Origin: UMGS755 sp045602005 | GTDB taxonomy: Bacteria; Bacillota; Clostridia; UBA1381; UBA9506 | Direction: 5' to 3' | Assembly: GCA_045602005.1 (NCBI GenBank) | Contig: JAZSAS010000014.1 | Location: 1 to 7,531, forward strand | DNA length: 7,531 bases | In this document: positions 1-7,511 of the stretch, piece after piece | Position numbering within the stretch: position 1 is the first letter of the stretch | How the letters are laid out: every line of letters begins with the position of its first letter | Made by a program: the position numbers and the translations under genes | Notes under the pieces: model-generated | What the model was told of the DNA's origin: nothing | The model's database searches: none | Seen by the model: the letters and a program-made list of their open reading frames with translations, nothing else

Positions 1-9
1 TAACTCCAT

Positions 10-1553
<1,544 letters not shown>

Positions 1554-1720
1554 GTTTGTATCTTAATTCCTAAAGAAATTAAAATCTCCCAGCCAGTCAT
1601 CACTGACTTACTTGTTGGATTCTATCCAAAATTACTCAAATGAATTTTCAAAAGAGCCTGCTCTGTTTAATTTTCAAGGTTCGGGTGCCTGTTCTGCGAT
1701 TCATCCGCCTCACAAGCGAC
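1554..1720 (-). other. 16S rRNA 5' leader
   Basis: Transcribed leader of about 167 nt between the predicted rRNA transcription start (about 1720) and the mature 16S 5' end. It contains a boxA-like element and two small hairpins on the transcript. One pairs GTCAGT with ACTGGC around a GATG loop (about 1596-1611). The other pairs TTAATT with AATTAA just before the mature 5' end (about 1564-1583). These may take part in RNase III processing with sequence beyond the left edge of the window, which cannot be checked here. Confidence 0.6.
1645..1657 (-). promoter_or_regulatory. boxA-like rRNA antitermination signal
   Basis: On the transcribed strand this reads GCTCTTTTGAAAA, one base longer than the classic rRNA boxA (TGCTCTTTGAAAA). 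It sits in the leader about 90 nt upstream of mature 16S, where the NusB/NusE antitermination complex normally loads. A second GAAAATT stretch lies about 20 nt upstream in the transcript. The match and position are seen; the function is inferred from the known role of boxA in rrn leaders. Confidence 0.6.
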
Positions 1721-1726
1721 TTGTTT

Positions 1727-1755
1727 ATTATACTGCCATCCAAACATATTTGCAA
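1727..1755 (-). promoter_or_regulatory. rRNA operon promoter (sigma-A type)
   Basis: The minus strand reads TTGCAA (1750-1755), then a 17-base spacer, then a perfect TATAAT (1727-1732). This predicts a start near 1720. Immediately upstream (about 1756-1860) is a strongly AT-rich tract with A and T runs, consistent with an UP element for the RNA polymerase alpha C-terminal domain, as is usual for rRNA promoters. It is the only good promoter seen ahead of the 16S gene. Confidence 0.8.
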
Positions 1756-1864
1756 CTCAAAAAAACTTTAAATTTGCTCGATATTTTAAATTATTCTTTA
1801 TTTTCTCTTATTTCCTTTCGTTTTTAATAAAAATATAACTTTTTCTAACTTTTCAAAATTCAGT

Positions 1865-1893
1865 TTGACAAATTTACAAATCAAGGGTAAAAT
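1865..1893 (+). promoter_or_regulatory. sigma-A promoter for tcdA
   Basis: A consensus TTGACA (1865-1870), exactly 17 bases, then TAAAAT (1888-1893). The predicted start is near 1900, about 50 bases before the tcdA start codon. It is divergent from the rRNA promoter, with about 110 bases of AT-rich DNA between the two -35 boxes. Confidence 0.75.
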
Positions 1894-1950
1894 AAGAAAT
1901 AGTATTAATAAACATGGTTTCTAGACTGTATGATAGAAAGGCAGATTCTT

Positions 1951-2661
1951 TTGACTGATCGGTTTTTACGTTCTTCTATGCTTTTAGGAGAAGCCGCTAT
2001 GGAAAAACTAAAAAAAAGCCGCATATTGCTTTTTGGCATCGGCGGCGTTGGCGGTGCTTTAGCAGAAGCACTGGCACGCTGCGGCGTTGGCGCTATCACG
2101 CTGGTGGATAATGATACGGTTGCCCTTTCAAATATTAACAGGCAAATTATCGCTTCTTCCGAAACAGTGGGTATGGCGAAGACAGAGGCAATGAAAAAAC
2201 GGATTCTTTCTATTAATCCCGATTGTTGTGTAACTGTGCACAACATCTTTTATCTGCCGGATACCGTTAACATCATCACACCGGACTATGACTACGTCGC
2301 CGACGCAATTGATACGGTAACAGCAAAAATTGATATTATAACGAAAGCACAGGCACAGAACATTCCCGTCATTAGTTGCATGGGAACCGGAAACAAACTG
2401 CATCCCGAACTGCTGGAAATTGAAGATTTATACAAAACATCTGTCTGCCCTCTTTGCCGTGTTATGCGGACGGAACTGAAAAAAAGGGGCTGCAAAAAGC
2501 TAACAGTTGTATATTCTAAAGAAACTCCTTTAAAACCCTTAGCAAACTGCAACGAAAACTCCGTCAAACGTCAAACTCCCGGCAGCGTATCCTTCGTGCC
2601 GCCGGTGGCAGGATATTTAATGGCTTCACGAATCATACAGGACCTGACAGGATTGACCTGA
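1951..2661 (+). CDS. tcdA: tRNA threonylcarbamoyladenosine dehydratase (TcdA/CsdL family)
   Basis: E1-like (ThiF/MoeB fold) enzyme. The family uses ATP to cyclise t6A at position 37 of ANN-decoding tRNAs into ct6A, in the cytoplasm. From this start it has 236 residues. Visible are the nucleotide-binding loop GIGGVGG (29-35), the acidic residue of the Rossmann fold in LVDND (53), the SNINRQ ATP-contact motif (60-65), DAIDT (118-122) and a C-terminal PGSVSFVPPVAGY segment, in the order seen in E. coli TcdA (about 268 aa). A VCPLC pair (165-169) precedes the RVMR segment. Start choice: TTG at 1951 has GAAAGG 9 bases upstream and gives the TDRFLR N-terminus expected for the family. ATG at 1930 (243 aa) lacks an RBS. 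ATG at 1999 has AGGAG but would remove the conserved RF-R and LLGE region. The family call is firm and the start is moderate. Confidence 0.9.
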   Translation: MTDRFLRSSMLLGEAAMEKLKKSRILLFGIGGVGGALAEALARCGVGAITLVDNDTVALSNINRQIIASSETVGMAKTEAMKKRILSINPDCCVTVHNIFYLPDTVNIITPDYDYVADAIDTVTAKIDIITKAQAQNIPVISCMGTGNKLHPELLEIEDLYKTSVCPLCRVMRTELKKRGCKKLTVVYSKETPLKPLANCNENSVKRQTPGSVSFVPPVAGYLMASRIIQDLTGLT

Positions 2662-2680
2662 GATATTTCTACTTTATAAT
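2653..2680 (+). promoter_or_regulatory. promoter for the topoisomerase gene
   Basis: TTGACC (2653-2658), a 16-base spacer, then a perfect TATAAT (2675-2680). The -35 box lies inside the last codons of tcdA. The predicted start near 2687 gives a leader of only about 15 nt, just enough to hold the AAAGGAG ribosome binding site. The topoisomerase can therefore be transcribed independently of tcdA, besides any read-through. Confidence 0.65.
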
Positions 2681-2701
2681 ATGCGAACAAAGGAGACACC
2701 C

Positions 2702-4882
2702 ATGAATCAGGAAAATTACATTGAACAAAACATAACCCAGGCACTGGAAACCAACTATATGCCTTATGCCATGAGTGTTATCATTTCCCGTGCCATTCCG
2801 GAGATTGACGGCTTTAAACCGGCACACCGCAAACTTTTATACACCATGTATAAAATGAACCTGCTCACAGCACCCAGAACCAAGTCTTCCAATGTTGTGG
2901 GACAAACCATGAAATTAAACCCCCACGGCGATATGGCAATATATGAAACCATGGTGCGTTTGACAAAGGGCAACGGGGCATTGCTTCATCCTTTCGTAGA
3001 TTCCAAAGGCAACTTCGGCAAGCAACAATCCCGTGATATGGCTTTTGCCGCCCCTCGATATACAGAGGTTAAGCTTGATTCAATTTGTACAGATGTATTC
3101 GGCGATATTGATAAAAACACCGTTGACTTTGTAGATAATTATGATGGCGAGCTGAAAGAACCCACCCTACTTCCCACAGCATTTCCAAATATTTTAGTAA
3201 ACTCTAACCAGGGCATTGCCGTAGGTATGGCTTCTAACATTTGTTCCTTTAATTTAAATGAAGTTTGCCAAACCACCATCGCCTATTTAAAAGATTCTGA
3301 GTGTGATATTTCAAAAACCCTGATTGCACCTGATTTTTCCACTGGCGGTCAGTTGATTTACAACGCCAACGAACTGCAAACCATTTATGAAACCGGCCGT
3401 GGCAGCTTTAAGGTTCGCTCCAAATATCGTTATGATAAAAAGAACAATTGTATTGAAGTTTACGAAATTCCTTACACCACCACAGTCGAGGCAATCATTG
3501 ATAAAATCATTGAACTGGTGAAGGCCGGTAAAATTAAGGAAATCTCCGATGTGCGCGATGAAACAGATTTGTCCGGTTTGAAACTGACACTTGACCTAAA
3601 GCGTGGCTCCGACCCAGACAAGCTGATGCTCCGTCTGTTTCGCCAGACCCCCCTTGAAGACTCCTTCAGTTGCAACTTTAACATTTTGATTGACGGCAAG
3701 CCGAAGGTTATGGGAATTCGTGAAATTTTAAAGGAATGGACTGCTTTTCGCCTTGGCTGCATCAAACGCAGACTGGAATTTGACCTGGATAAAAAATCCC
3801 ATCGGCTCCACCTGCTGTTGGGCCTTGAAAAAATCCTTCTGGATATTGATAAAGCAGTGAAAATCATTCGGGAGACAGAAGCAGAAAGCTTGGTTGTTCC
3901 CAATTTGATGAAGGGCTTTGCAATAGACCAAATTCAAGCTGAGTTTATTGCCGAAATCAAGTTGCGACACTTGAATAAAGAATACATTTTAAAACGGCTG
4001 GAAGATATTGACCAACTGAAGGCAGAAATCGCTGATATTCAAACCACGTTATCCAGTAACCTGGCCATAAAAAAGCTAATTATCGTGGAACTCACCAGTC
4101 TAATGAAAAAATATGGAAAAGAACGTTGCACGGAAATTATTCAAAGTGAAGATGCCACCTTGCCTGAGGTTGAAAGCTTTATTGAAGACTACAACGTCAA
4201 GGTATTCTTGACCGAACAGAACTACGTGAAAAAAATCACACTGGTATCACTTCGTGCCAGTTCCGAACAGAAACTAAAAGAAGATGACCATATGCTCTGT
4301 GAATGGGAAGGTTCCAACAAAGACGAACTGCTCTTCTTCAGCAACAAGCAAATTTGTTATAAAATGAAGGTTTATGATTTGCCCGATGTAAAAGCCAGCG
4401 CCTTAGGTGAATACCTTCCCAATATTTTGGGCATGGAACAAGATGAAAAGATTTTGTATATGGTTATGACCGAAAAATATGAGGGCTTTATGTTTTTCGC
4501 CTTTGAAAACGGCAAAATCGCCAAAGTGCCTCTTGCCAGCTACGAAACCAAAACTAACCGCAAAAAACTGGCAAATGCTTATTATGAAAAAGCACCTCTT
4601 GCCGATATCCGTTTCCTGTCGCAAGACACAGAGCTGGTTGCCATGAGCGACATCAATAAAGTGCTGGTGTTTGACACCGCAAAAATTCCCGTTAAGTCCA
4701 CCAGAAGTTCTCAGGGTGTGCAGGTGCTAACGCCAAAGAAGGGCAGCATTTTAGCTAAAATTTCTACACTAGATGAGGTTGCCTTCTCTGACTTTGATTA
4801 TTACAGAACCCGCAACATCCCCGCCCGAGGTGCTTACCTAAAGCCCGAGGATGCACCGGGCAAACAAATGACTTTGTTATAA
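2702..4882 (+). CDS. type IIA DNA topoisomerase subunit A (topoisomerase IV-like, ParC/GyrA family)
   Basis: DNA breakage-rejoining subunit, 726 aa, which works with an ATPase B subunit (ParE/GyrB type) to pass one duplex through another. The catalytic tyrosine is Y120 in AAPRYTEVK, preceded by R119. The N-terminal winged-helix core (about 20-150) contains DGFKPAHRK, PHGDMAIYE and GNFGKQ. A tower and coiled-coil region follows (to about 490), then a shortened beta-propeller C-terminus (about 500-726). No GyrA box (QRRGGKG) is present, so decatenation/relaxation is more likely than negative supercoiling. The quinolone-region residues equivalent to E. coli GyrA S83 and D87 are Met78 and Glu82. 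Start: AAAGGAG (2689-2695) lies 6 bases before ATG 2702. The in-frame ATG at 2681 abuts the -10 box and has no RBS. No B-subunit gene is adjacent; tcdA is upstream. It belongs to the clostridial second-topoisomerase type; the exact gene name (parC or gyrA paralogue) is not settled. Confidence 0.93.
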   Translation: MNQENYIEQNITQALETNYMPYAMSVIISRAIPEIDGFKPAHRKLLYTMYKMNLLTAPRTKSSNVVGQTMKLNPHGDMAIYETMVRLTKGNGALLHPFVDSKGNFGKQQSRDMAFAAPRYTEVKLDSICTDVFGDIDKNTVDFVDNYDGELKEPTLLPTAFPNILVNSNQGIAVGMASNICSFNLNEVCQTTIAYLKDSECDISKTLIAPDFSTGGQLIYNANELQTIYETGRGSFKVRSKYRYDKKNNCIEVYEIPYTTTVEAIIDKIIELVKAGKIKEISDVRDETDLSGLKLTLDLKRGSDPDKLMLRLFRQTPLEDSFSCNFNILIDGKPKVMGIREILKEWTAFRLGCIKRRLEFDLDKKSHRLHLLLGLEKILLDIDKAVKIIRETEAESLVVPNLMKGFAIDQIQAEFIAEIKLRHLNKEYILKRLEDIDQLKAEIADIQTTLSSNLAIKKLIIVELTSLMKKYGKERCTEIIQSEDATLPEVESFIEDYNVKVFLTEQNYVKKITLVSLRASSEQKLKEDDHMLCEWEGSNKDELLFFSNKQICYKMKVYDLPDVKASALGEYLPNILGMEQDEKILYMVMTEKYEGFMFFAFENGKIAKVPLASYETKTNRKKLANAYYEKAPLADIRFLSQDTELVAMSDINKVLVFDTAKIPVKSTRSSQGVQVLTPKKGSILAKISTLDEVAFSDFDYYRTRNIPARGAYLKPEDAPGKQMTLL

Positions 4883-4889
4883 AGAAGAT

Positions 4890-4930
4890 TAAGCTGTCGT
4901 TGGCAAGACCCACGGCAGCTTATTTTTTTA
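4890..4930 (+). terminator. rho-independent terminator of the topoisomerase gene
   Basis: An 11-bp stem (4890-4900 paired with 4912-4922, one G-U) around an 11-base loop, followed by seven T (4923-4929). It begins 7 bases after the topoisomerase stop codon. In the opposite direction the stem is followed only by a broken T tract (TCTTCTTT), so it would be a weaker terminator for the converging phage genes. Confidence 0.88.
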
Positions 4931-5018
4931 TAAAATAATGTTTGTTACCATCCTTCATATAATATAAACTCATTCTTATATTCCCGCATCTGAATTGTTT
5001 CTTTTGTAAAACTTTAAT
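4931..5018. other. AT-rich convergent intergenic junction between host and phage genes
   Basis: About 88 bases between the topoisomerase terminator and the holin stop. It contains no convincing gene, promoter or tRNA. On the minus strand a 14-codon open stretch (MREYKNEFILYEGW, about 4944-4988) has no ribosome binding site and could be chance or a gene remnant. If the phage element is integrated here, one attachment site should lie in or near this interval, but the other end is outside the window. Confidence 0.4.
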
Positions 5019-5312
5019 CTACTCCTCTTTCCCCGCCTGTTTCACCAGCTGATTCACATACACACTGGCACCGGCGCAAAGCACGCCCTGGGTCATGCCG
5101 GAAAACACACCCAAAAGAACGCTCTGCCATCCCGCAAATGCTGAGGTCGCAGCCACAAAAACCAGAGCCAGAACAACACCTGCGCTGCCCAGCACCCAGG
5201 GGATGTTCTTGTCAGCCAGCTGTGACTTCTTCAACGCCACGCCCAGCAAATACAACACCGGAATCAAAACCAAAAGCTCCGGCTTAATAAACTCCTTCAA
5301 CAAATCATACAT
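5019..5312 (-). CDS. phage holin (Hol44-like, holin superfamily V type)
   Basis: Small integral membrane protein, 97 aa, inferred to form the membrane lesions that let the phage endolysin reach the wall or that dissipate the membrane potential. It has three hydrophobic segments (about 11-27, 38-58 and 62-86), short polar turns (KKSQLADKN at 28-36) and a charged tail (KQAGKEE), as in Hol44-type holins (Pfam Phage_holin_5_2). The opening KEFIKPELLVLIPVLY is typical of that family. A strong RBS (AAGGAGGAG, 7 bases before ATG 5312) occupies the 15-base gap after the upstream XhlA-like gene, so the two are cotranscribed. It is the last gene of the lysis operon. The family assignment is from recognition, not a search. 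Confidence 0.85.
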   Translation of the reverse strand: MYDLLKEFIKPELLVLIPVLYLLGVALKKSQLADKNIPWVLGSAGVVLALVFVAATSAFAGWQSVLLGVFSGMTQGVLCAGASVYVNQLVKQAGKEE

Positions 5313-5327
5313 GACTTAACTCCTCCT

Positions 5328-5591
5328 TCACAACGATTGAATATACCATAAAACAAACCCAAAAAGCGTAGCCATCATAGATGCCGCCACGCCCCAAAGT
5401 GCCTTCGTCAGCCCGCTGATAGACTTTGTCACATGAATCACATCCTCGCTCATCCGGGCAAGGGACACATCATGCTCCTGCAGCTTATCCTCCTGCTCGC
5501 CAAGCATTTTATCCCGCTTGTCGATGCGCCTGTGAATGCGTTCAAATTCCTCGTGGCATTCCGGACGCATCACCCTGTAGTCCTCGTTCAT
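5328..5591 (-). CDS. XhlA-like phage lysis-associated membrane protein
   Basis: 87 aa. The N-terminal two thirds are charged and helical, with a heptad-like pattern suggesting a coiled coil (about 10-60: EEFERIHRRIDKRDKM, then LQEHDVSLARM). One C-terminal transmembrane helix follows (about 65-84). This is the layout of XhlA-type proteins (Bacillus PBSX), which act with a holin and amidase in lysis. Start choice: ATG 5591 forms an ATGA overlap with the amidase stop (5588-5591), a classic translational-coupling junction. The GTG at 5600 would add three residues but leaves only one base between a G run and the start. The family is assigned by architecture and gene order; sequence identity to XhlA cannot be tested here. 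Confidence 0.75.
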   Translation of the reverse strand: MNEDYRVMRPECHEEFERIHRRIDKRDKMLGEQEDKLQEHDVSLARMSEDVIHVTKSISGLTKALWGVAASMMATLFGFVLWYIQSL

Positions 5592-6784
5592 CCCTGCCAC
5601 ACCCCCACATTATGTATTCTACGGTTTTCGCTCGTTCCCGCCAGCTCCTTCACATCATGGAGAATGAAAGAACCTCCGCCATCCAGTTTAATCGCATCAT
5701 AAATGCCAAGTGCAACCAGCGCCCAGCACATCTGATTAAAGCCGCACTTCATGGCAACATAACAGAGCTTTCCGTGCCGAATTCCTAAAAAGCCATGCCA
5801 AGTATCATAGGTTTCGTTCCCAAAATACCCTTCAGCTTTAATTTCGTCCATTGTGATTCTTTGACCACCAACAATAATAGGAATCCCACTAACAGCCTCC
5901 TTCAGATTGGGAATAGCCTCTAAGTTATCCGTTTTAGCAATACCGCAACGACCGTCTGTCGTGGTATAAATCGTTGTCAGCTTCTTCCTTGTAACATTAA
6001 TCCAGCTTGCATTGTCCTTAGCCTGAGAAACAATTTCACCCCCGCAAGCTAAATTCCCAATGGGTACAGTTGTGCTGTCGTTCCCAGAGAAAAAACCAGC
6101 ATTAAAATATTTAGAAAGTCCAACATGCCGTTTTCTGCAATCGCAAACCTGCATGCGAAAGTTATCGGGAATAATCTCCTGAACATACACATCATCAGGA
6201 ATCTTCATCACTGTCTGTTCCGTAATTGTTTCCTCCTTTGCGGTTTCACTGACAATCCCATCAAAAATTGCCTCTGCAAAATCCTCCTGCCGTTCCCTTA
6301 ACCGAGCTGCATCAAAGGCATTATCAATAAAGGCCGTCTCGATTAGAACAGCCGGCATGGCAGTCAAACGCAAAACCGCCAAATCCTGCCGTTCTTTAAC
6401 GCCTCGGCTAACTGTCCCCAGCTTTTCAGTAACCGCTGTTTGGATTCTTTCAGCATAGGATGCTGCCTGACTGCCAAAGGAATAAATAAGCGTCTCCGTG
6501 CCGCTTGCAGTACCATTATATGCATGGCAGTGGATGCTGACGAACAAATTAGCGCCCCAGCTATTGGCCGTTTCTGCTCGCTTTCGCAGTGATTCAGAAA
6601 GAGAAGTGCCAACATTCTCCGTCAGCTTATTCCGGCTCATTTTAACCTCATGGCCGGCAGAAACAAGATAGCACCGCAGCTTGTCCGCTATGGAAAAGGT
6701 GACCTCCTGCTCCTTCAGCCCGTGTCCCTGTGCTCCTGTGTCAGCTCCGGAGAAGTTATGTCCCGCATCAACAAAAATTTTCAT
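5588..6784 (-). CDS. endolysin: N-acetylmuramoyl-L-alanine amidase fused to a phosphodiester glycosidase-like domain
   Basis: Predicted phage lysin, 398 aa, no signal peptide, so export would depend on the holin. Residues 1-178 are an Amidase_3 domain, which cuts the bond between MurNAc and L-Ala of peptidoglycan. The zinc ligands H9 (DAGHN), E25 (GLKEQE) and H85 (VSIHCH) and the catalytic E149 (VLIETAFIDN) are present. A Thr/Glu-rich linker lies at about 179-194. Residues about 195-398 resemble the phosphodiester glycosidase (NAGPA, PF09992) fold: NAGFF (228-232), PIGN (241-244) and the hallmark LDGGGSF (367-373). That family removes GlcNAc from phosphodiester links, so activity on teichoic-acid or other phospho-sugars is an inference. 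The RBS is GGAG just before ATG 6784. The first 26 bases recur twice upstream. The amidase call is firm; the C-terminal domain call is good, but its substrate is unknown. Confidence 0.9.
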   Translation of the reverse strand: MKIFVDAGHNFSGADTGAQGHGLKEQEVTFSIADKLRCYLVSAGHEVKMSRNKLTENVGTSLSESLRKRAETANSWGANLFVSIHCHAYNGTASGTETLIYSFGSQAASYAERIQTAVTEKLGTVSRGVKERQDLAVLRLTAMPAVLIETAFIDNAFDAARLRERQEDFAEAIFDGIVSETAKEETITEQTVMKIPDDVYVQEIIPDNFRMQVCDCRKRHVGLSKYFNAGFFSGNDSTTVPIGNLACGGEIVSQAKDNASWINVTRKKLTTIYTTTDGRCGIAKTDNLEAIPNLKEAVSGIPIIVGGQRITMDEIKAEGYFGNETYDTWHGFLGIRHGKLCYVAMKCGFNQMCWALVALGIYDAIKLDGGGSFILHDVKELAGTSENRRIHNVGVWQG

Positions 6785-6799
6785 TCTTCTCCGCCCCCA

Positions 6800-6946
6800 T
6801 CACAATAATGTATAGTGGATGTTCTTTCCCGGTTGTCGTTCTGCTCCACCCGGTGAAAGGACGGCTGGATTAAGCGCATTCTGTCGACACTGCGTTTGAC
6901 ACAATGCCTTACTCCATGCCTGTCCCGCATCAACAAAAATTTTCAT
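6800..6946 (-). CDS. 48-aa hypothetical ORF, repeat copy A
   Basis: Not recognised as a known family. The first eight residues (MKIFVDAG) are those of the downstream amidase. The remainder is rich in Gln, Asn, Cys and Pro (ALCQTQCRQNALNPAVL, ending NIHYTLL) and shows no amidase motif or membrane segment. It has a good RBS (GGAGG, 4-5 bases before ATG) and stops 15 bases before the amidase start. Against copy B, most of the base differences fall at third codon positions, which hints at a translated product. A second frame (6781-6930, 49 aa) is also open and ends in an ATGA overlap with the amidase. It may instead be a non-coding duplication fossil. Confidence 0.35.
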   Translation of the reverse strand: MKIFVDAGQAWSKALCQTQCRQNALNPAVLSPGGAERQPGKNIHYTLL

Positions 6947-6961
6947 TCTCCTCCGCCCCCA

Positions 6962-7108
6962 TCACAATAATGTATAGTGGATGTTCTTTCCCGGTTGTCG
7001 CTCTGTTCCACCCGGTGAAAGAACGGCTGGATTAAGTGCATTCTGTCGACACTGCGTTTGACACAATGCCTTACTCCATGCCTGCCCCGCATCAAGAAAT
7101 ATCTTCAT
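6962..7108 (-). CDS. 48-aa hypothetical ORF, repeat copy B
   Basis: Near-identical twin of copy A, with two amino-acid differences (V5 to L, A35 to T) caused by two of eight base changes; the other six are synonymous. Its start codon lies within the last codons of the upstream acidic gene (17-base overlap, different frame), with AGAGGA just ahead of it. The stop is 15 bases before the copy A start, so the two would be coupled. The alternative frame (6943-7092, 49 aa) begins at a TGATG overlap with the acidic gene's stop, but changes most amino acids between copies. Function unknown; coding status unproven. Confidence 0.35.
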   Translation of the reverse strand: MKIFLDAGQAWSKALCQTQCRQNALNPAVLSPGGTERQPGKNIHYTLL

Positions 7109-7511
7109 TTTCCTCTATAGCCTCCTCCTTCTCTTCCACAGCCTCTGTTTCCGCTGTCTCCTCTTCTTCAGCTATCTCCTCCGTGGCATCTGCTTCCTCC
7201 GTCTCCTCCACGGTCTCTATTTCCTCTAACAACGCCTCTTCACGCTCCAATGTCTCTTCCCCTTCGCCCGTCTCCTTCATAACCTCTTCACTCTCGGTCT
7301 CTGTGACCTCTTCCGCAGTCTCTTCTTCCATGGCCTCTGCTTCCTCTGCCAGATGCTGCTCCTCAATCAAGGTGTTGATTTCTTCCAAATCCTCCTCCGA
7401 AAGAACGCCCTTTTCAAGCCACCCCGCAGCATTTAAAATCACCTGATAGTCCGCCATCTTCCCAACAGCATCACTCAAACCCTTTTTGATAAACTCTCCT
7501 AATTGAAACAT
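7092..7511 (-). CDS. acidic Glu-rich phage-associated protein
   Basis: 139 aa. Residues 1-52 form a distinct N-terminal module (LGEFIKKGLSDAVGKMADYQ, then ILNAAGWLEKGVLSEEDLEEI). It resembles short proteins encoded between tail-fibre and lysis genes in clostridial prophages, and the GW-EKGVL-EED pattern is loosely like XkdX-type proteins. From about residue 53 to the end the protein is low-complexity, nearly half Glu with Thr, Ala and Val between, probably disordered or a long helix and very acidic. The RBS is AGGAGG, about 9 bases before ATG 7511. A possible TAG end of an upstream gene lies at 7525-7527. The stop runs into the first repeat unit, so the native C-terminus may have been altered there. 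The N-terminal match is from memory; the function is unknown. Confidence 0.75.
   Translation of the reverse strand: MFQLGEFIKKGLSDAVGKMADYQVILNAAGWLEKGVLSEEDLEEINTLIEEQHLAEEAEAMEEETAEEVTETESEEVMKETGEGEETLEREEALLEEIETVEETEEADATEEIAEEEETAETEAVEEKEEAIEENEDIS

Larger units (their letters stand above)
6759..7108 (-). repeat. 162-bp tandem direct repeat (two full units plus a 26-bp third)
   Basis: The period is exactly 162 bp: start codons lie at 6784 (amidase), 6946 and 7108. The units are 6785-6946 and 6947-7108, and the third partial copy is the first 26 bases of the amidase gene (6759-6784), identical to 6921-6946 at all 26 positions. The outermost 26-mer (7083-7108) has four differences. The internal ~120 bases of the two units differ at only four positions. 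Each unit holds a GGAG ribosome binding site, an ATG and an open frame. The period is a multiple of three. It may be a duplication by unequal recombination, or duplicated small genes. Confidence 0.95.

Noticed and set aside
1612..1827. 71-aa plus-strand ORF upstream of tcdA
   Set aside because: It overlaps the rRNA leader and promoter on the opposite strand, has no RBS, and its sequence is AT-rich translation of regulatory DNA.
2681..2701. In-frame ATG at 2681 as topoisomerase start
   Set aside because: It immediately follows the TATAAT box, so it would not be in the transcript from that promoter. It lacks an RBS, while AAAGGAG sits 6 bases before ATG 2702.
4944..4988. 14-codon minus-strand peptide between holin and terminator
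   Set aside because: It is too short, has no RBS, and has no recognisable similarity; noted only as a possible remnant.
5426..5788. Plus-strand ORFs opposite the lysin and XhlA-like genes (5426-5788, 5433-5702)
   Set aside because: They are antisense to well-supported coding sequence, have no recognisable domain, and have no ribosome binding site.
6781..7092. +1-frame 49-aa ORFs in each repeat unit (6781-6930 and 6943-7092, minus)
   Set aside because: Their ends couple neatly with neighbouring genes, but five of six differences between copies change the amino acid and neither has a ribosome binding site. They are kept as a possible fossil 3' gene end, not as called genes.
6759..7108. CRISPR array
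   Set aside because: The repeat is a head-to-tail duplication of a 162-bp unit with near-identical interior; there are no short repeats separated by unique spacers.
7036..7446. 136-aa Ser-rich plus-strand ORF
   Set aside because: It is the antisense shadow of the Glu-rich gene: complementary Glu codons read as Ser/Ser-like codons. It has no RBS and includes repeat DNA.
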